A DNA stretch of 64,000 nt, from assembly GCF_000237925.1 (NCBI RefSeq), contig NC_031502.1:26355951-26419950 (forward strand), in the 5' to 3' direction. The notes beneath the pieces are model-generated. The model made no database searches and had not been told where the DNA came from. It saw only the letters and a list, made by a program, of their open reading frames with translations. Made by a program: the position numbers and the translations under genes. The DNA comes from Schistosoma mansoni (Eukaryota > Platyhelminthes > Trematoda > Strigeidida > Schistosomatidae). Each line of letters begins with the position of its first letter. Position 1 is the stretch's first letter. Shown piece by piece: positions 61,946-64,000 of this stretch.

Positions 61946-62822
61946 CAATTGATCAATCACTGCGTGGCGATCAATGTCATGTGTGTCAAGTCCTTCTTAG
62001 TGCTGATCGAATGCTATCGATCAAGTTGCAATGTGGCCACTAGTCTAAATGGCTCGACACTGCTTGCACTATGTTGAGATAAGATGGTGGTTGGAGGTGG
62101 TCAACAGGAAACCCTGGACCCGGGTTTCGTGCTACTTGGCACTCGTCAGCAAGGTGTACCTGTAATCTTGAGGGAACTGGTGCTCCCTGATGGATTCGAT
62201 TCCGTGTCACTCGATAGCATTCGATCAGCACTAAAGACTTGACACGCATGACATTGATCACCACCCAGTGATCAATCAATTGTGATTACATCTCAGTCCT
62301 ACAGGAGGTCGATTGCGGCCCGAATAGCTCAGTGGTAACATCTTTGACTGTGAAGCTGAATGACACNNNNNNNNNNNNNNNNNNNNNNNNNNNNNNNNNN
62401 NNNNNNNNNNNNNNNNNNNNNNNNNNNNNNNNNNNNNNNNNNNNNNNNNNNNNNNNNNNNNNNNNNNNNNNNNNNNNNNNNNNNNNNNNNNNNNNNNNNN
62501 NNNNNNNNNNNNNNNNNNNNNNNNNNNNNNNNNNNNNNNNNNNNNNNNNNNNNNNNNNNNNNNNNNACAGGGGAAGTCAGCCGTTGGAACCTATAAATAG
62601 GGCGTTGCTGCATTATATCATAAGTCTTAAAGCGTTGGAAATCACCAGGCAAAATCTATCTTCCGGAATCATTTTCCAGTAGGATTCTTTTGGAAAGTTT
62701 TGTAAGCATGTTCATGAAAATCCCTCCATCACATACACATATGTAATTACTCATCTACATGCATACACATGTAGATAATGGTGAGTTTGATTCTGACAAC
62801 CATTATCTTACCATTAGCAACA
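61946..62822. mobile_element. Foldback/tRNA-like insert in the SR2 copy
   Basis: AGCAACA occurs at 61939-61945 and 62816-62822, just where the SR2 sequence breaks off and resumes, so this is a 7-bp target duplication around an 870-bp insert (including 200 N). Inside are inverted repeats of about 75 bp (61945-62020 and 62211-62283) and two tRNA-like pieces: a minus-strand box B-like GGAATCGAATCC near 62192-62203 and a plus-strand box A-like TAGCTCAGTGGT near 62325-62337. The layout suggests a composite of two opposed SINE-like units. The gap hides its middle. Confidence 0.65.
62367..62566. other. Assembly gap (200 N)
   Basis: A round 200-N run inside the foldback/tRNA-like insert; its true size is unknown. 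Frames crossing it are artefacts. Confidence 0.95.
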
Positions 62823-63097
62823 GCCTACTGTGGGAGAGAACAAACCAGGTTCCCGATGAAGAGGAAATTAGGAAAAGATGTTGGAGGTGGGTAAGACATA
62901 TTGCGGAAAACATCGAACTTCATCACGAAGCAAGTGCTAGCTTGAAATTCTGAAGGTAGACGGAAAAGAGGAAGGCCAAAGAACACATTACGCCGGGAAA
63001 TAGAAGCGGATACTAAAAGGATAAAATACAACTGGAAAGAATAGAGAATGCTGGTGGGCGGTCTATGGTCCTTCACGAGAAGTAACAGGCGTAAGTA

Positions 63098-64000
63098 ATA
63101 TTTTAGACACTATATTAGTCAAACTGATTCCTCTGTGATTGTCACAAGAACACTTTTGTCCTTTCTTATAGACCGGCACAATCAGTGAGTGGGACCAGTC
63201 AGATGGGATTACGTCCAGTTCCCAGATTCTACCTAAGACCTCAGTCAATCTCATTGCTAATACGGGACTGCCATCCTTAAAAGTCTCAGGGGTAAACCTG
63301 TCAGGGTCTGTTGCTCTCCCCCACTTCAGATTTCCCATAGCTTTTCCAACCCCGTAAAGAGTTGAAGGACATACTGATCCCTAGAGTGTTCTCCCTATCG
63401 ACCAAATCTTCTGGATTGAGAATGAATAACATATCCACGTTTTTCCGAGATAGTTTCGCTAACAGTTGGGTTCCTAATACCGGTTTTCTTAACAAGTCTG
63501 AACAGTTGTCTGCTGTTACCTATTGCCGCTGCCTTTTCCATCTCTCTTACTTTCCCTACACACCACTGTTCGCGATCATTGCGTAGGCTTCTTGTTAGCC
63601 TGCGCTTAAGCTGACCCCACTTTTCGTTGTGTTCAGAGCCAGGTGGGATGAGTTTTCGAGCATCTATCAGTGAGGTAGATGCTGCTGAGATCCAGTGTTT
63701 CTCCCTAACCATATGGTTTACCGTACTTGCAGATATCACTGCTATTTCCACTGCTTTTCGGATGTCATTTCACGCTGCCTCGGGGTGGGCACAACTTACA
63801 TGGCTGTCTGACTGTTTTTCTAGTTGTTCCTGAAATATATTCTTAGCTTGTCTATCATTAAGTAGAACCCTAAGAGGCTTCCTTGCAGCGTCGTTCCTAC
63901 GTCCAGTAAGACGCAGACAGATATGCGCTCGCACTAGAGCATGATCTCAATCTAAACATGTGTTCCAGAATGAGCGACAGTTTTCTATCGACCCCCTCCA
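63098..64000 (-). mobile_element. LINE-A, linker and RT start, running off the window
   Basis: The minus strand reads RLTEVLGRIWELDVIPSDWS, LIVPVYKKGQK and DNHRGISLTNIVSKIL (63338-63098) after the linker frame 63751-63395 (HWISAASTSLIDARKLIPPG, QLKRRLTRSLRNDREQW). The RT is cut at 63098 by the SR2 copy. From 63402 to the window end it is practically identical to 21655-22253. Confidence 0.8.

Larger units (their letters stand above)
59140..63097 (+). mobile_element. SR2/RTE-like LINE, nearly full length, interrupted
   Basis: The 5' UTR begins around 59140. The endonuclease part follows (YKLTVLGISETQWTQ, GVALMLSREARNALVGWESH, NVIQCYAPTND, LTILIGEINAEVG; 59404-59901), then a linker, RT (SWKAVGPDNIPAEAP, YRGITLL, YINFIDYEKVFDS, RTGVRQGCLLSPFLFLLV; the catalytic box reads VADD near 61480 instead of FADD), a C-terminal part, and an ending with a GTAAGTAA tail at 63097. 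An (AACGAC)-type codon repeat lies near 59690. Several frameshifts and stops make it inactive. A separate insert at 61946-62822 splits its C-terminal part. Its tail abuts minus-strand LINE-A in mid-RT, suggesting insertion into that copy. Confidence 0.82.

Noticed and set aside
62315-62366. A genuine tRNA gene at the edge of the gap
   Set aside because: Only a 5' half is visible, the anticodon stem pairs poorly, and the same tRNA-like text recurs inverted next door, so a SINE-like origin is more likely.
62329-62682. Open frames across the second N run
   Set aside because: Artefact of the 200-N gap.

Overview
The window is eukaryotic, AT-rich, repeat-dense DNA, most likely from a blood fluke (Schistosoma or a close digenean). 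The main evidence is a Ty3/gypsy-type element with 328-bp LTRs and a Trp-type primer site (Boudicca-like), many copies of an SR2/RTE-like LINE, many copies of a second schistosome-type LINE (called LINE-A here), tRNA-like SINE pieces, and small exons in large introns. No bacterial, CRISPR or phage features are seen.

Host genes. Parts of three host genes are supported. (1) The first coding exon of a TFIIE-alpha (GTF2E1) gene lies on the minus strand at 5574-5807; later exons would lie left of the window. (2) The 3' part of an ABHD4/ABHD5 (CGI-58) family alpha/beta-hydrolase gene lies on the minus strand as four phase-compatible exons: 57624-57384, 52667-52420, 45284-45098 and 40188-39829. Upstream exons are not visible. 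(3) Two exon-like blocks of a DUF4806-type gene lie at 17185-18115 on the minus strand. A carbonyl-reductase-like pseudogene occurs twice.

Large-scale structure. Two long, nearly identical inverted duplications dominate the window. Pair BC joins 7942-13903 to 47398-54240. It is collinear throughout once a 1387-bp LINE insertion (right arm only), a 960-bp insertion (left arm only) and an N-gap (left arm) are allowed for. Pair A joins 2588-5782 to 35338-38532. In A the intact gene context (TFIIE exon with ATG) is on the left and a truncated copy is on the right. In BC the intact gene context (ABHD exon in register with its neighbours) is on the right and an orphan exon is on the left. Segments therefore seem to have been copied both ways, in inverted orientation, and most junctions lie in or next to LINEs.

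Regions. 1-3560: LINE-A debris plus an unclassified repeat. 2588-5807: A-left with the carbonyl-reductase pseudogene and TFIIE exon. 5808-7941: no gene seen. 7942-13903: BC-left. 13904-21296: sparse, with the DUF4806-like exons. 21297-26270: LINE-A interrupted by a gypsy fossil. 26560-33620: a second gypsy fossil carrying a nested Boudicca-like element and a solo LTR. 33833-35337: SR2-like LINE. 35338-38532: A-right. 39829-57624: ABHD gene with BC-right in its introns. 58365-64000: LINE-A and SR2 copies, the SR2 copy interrupted by a foldback/tRNA-like insert. All calls come from reading the sequence and from memory of protein families; no database search was run.
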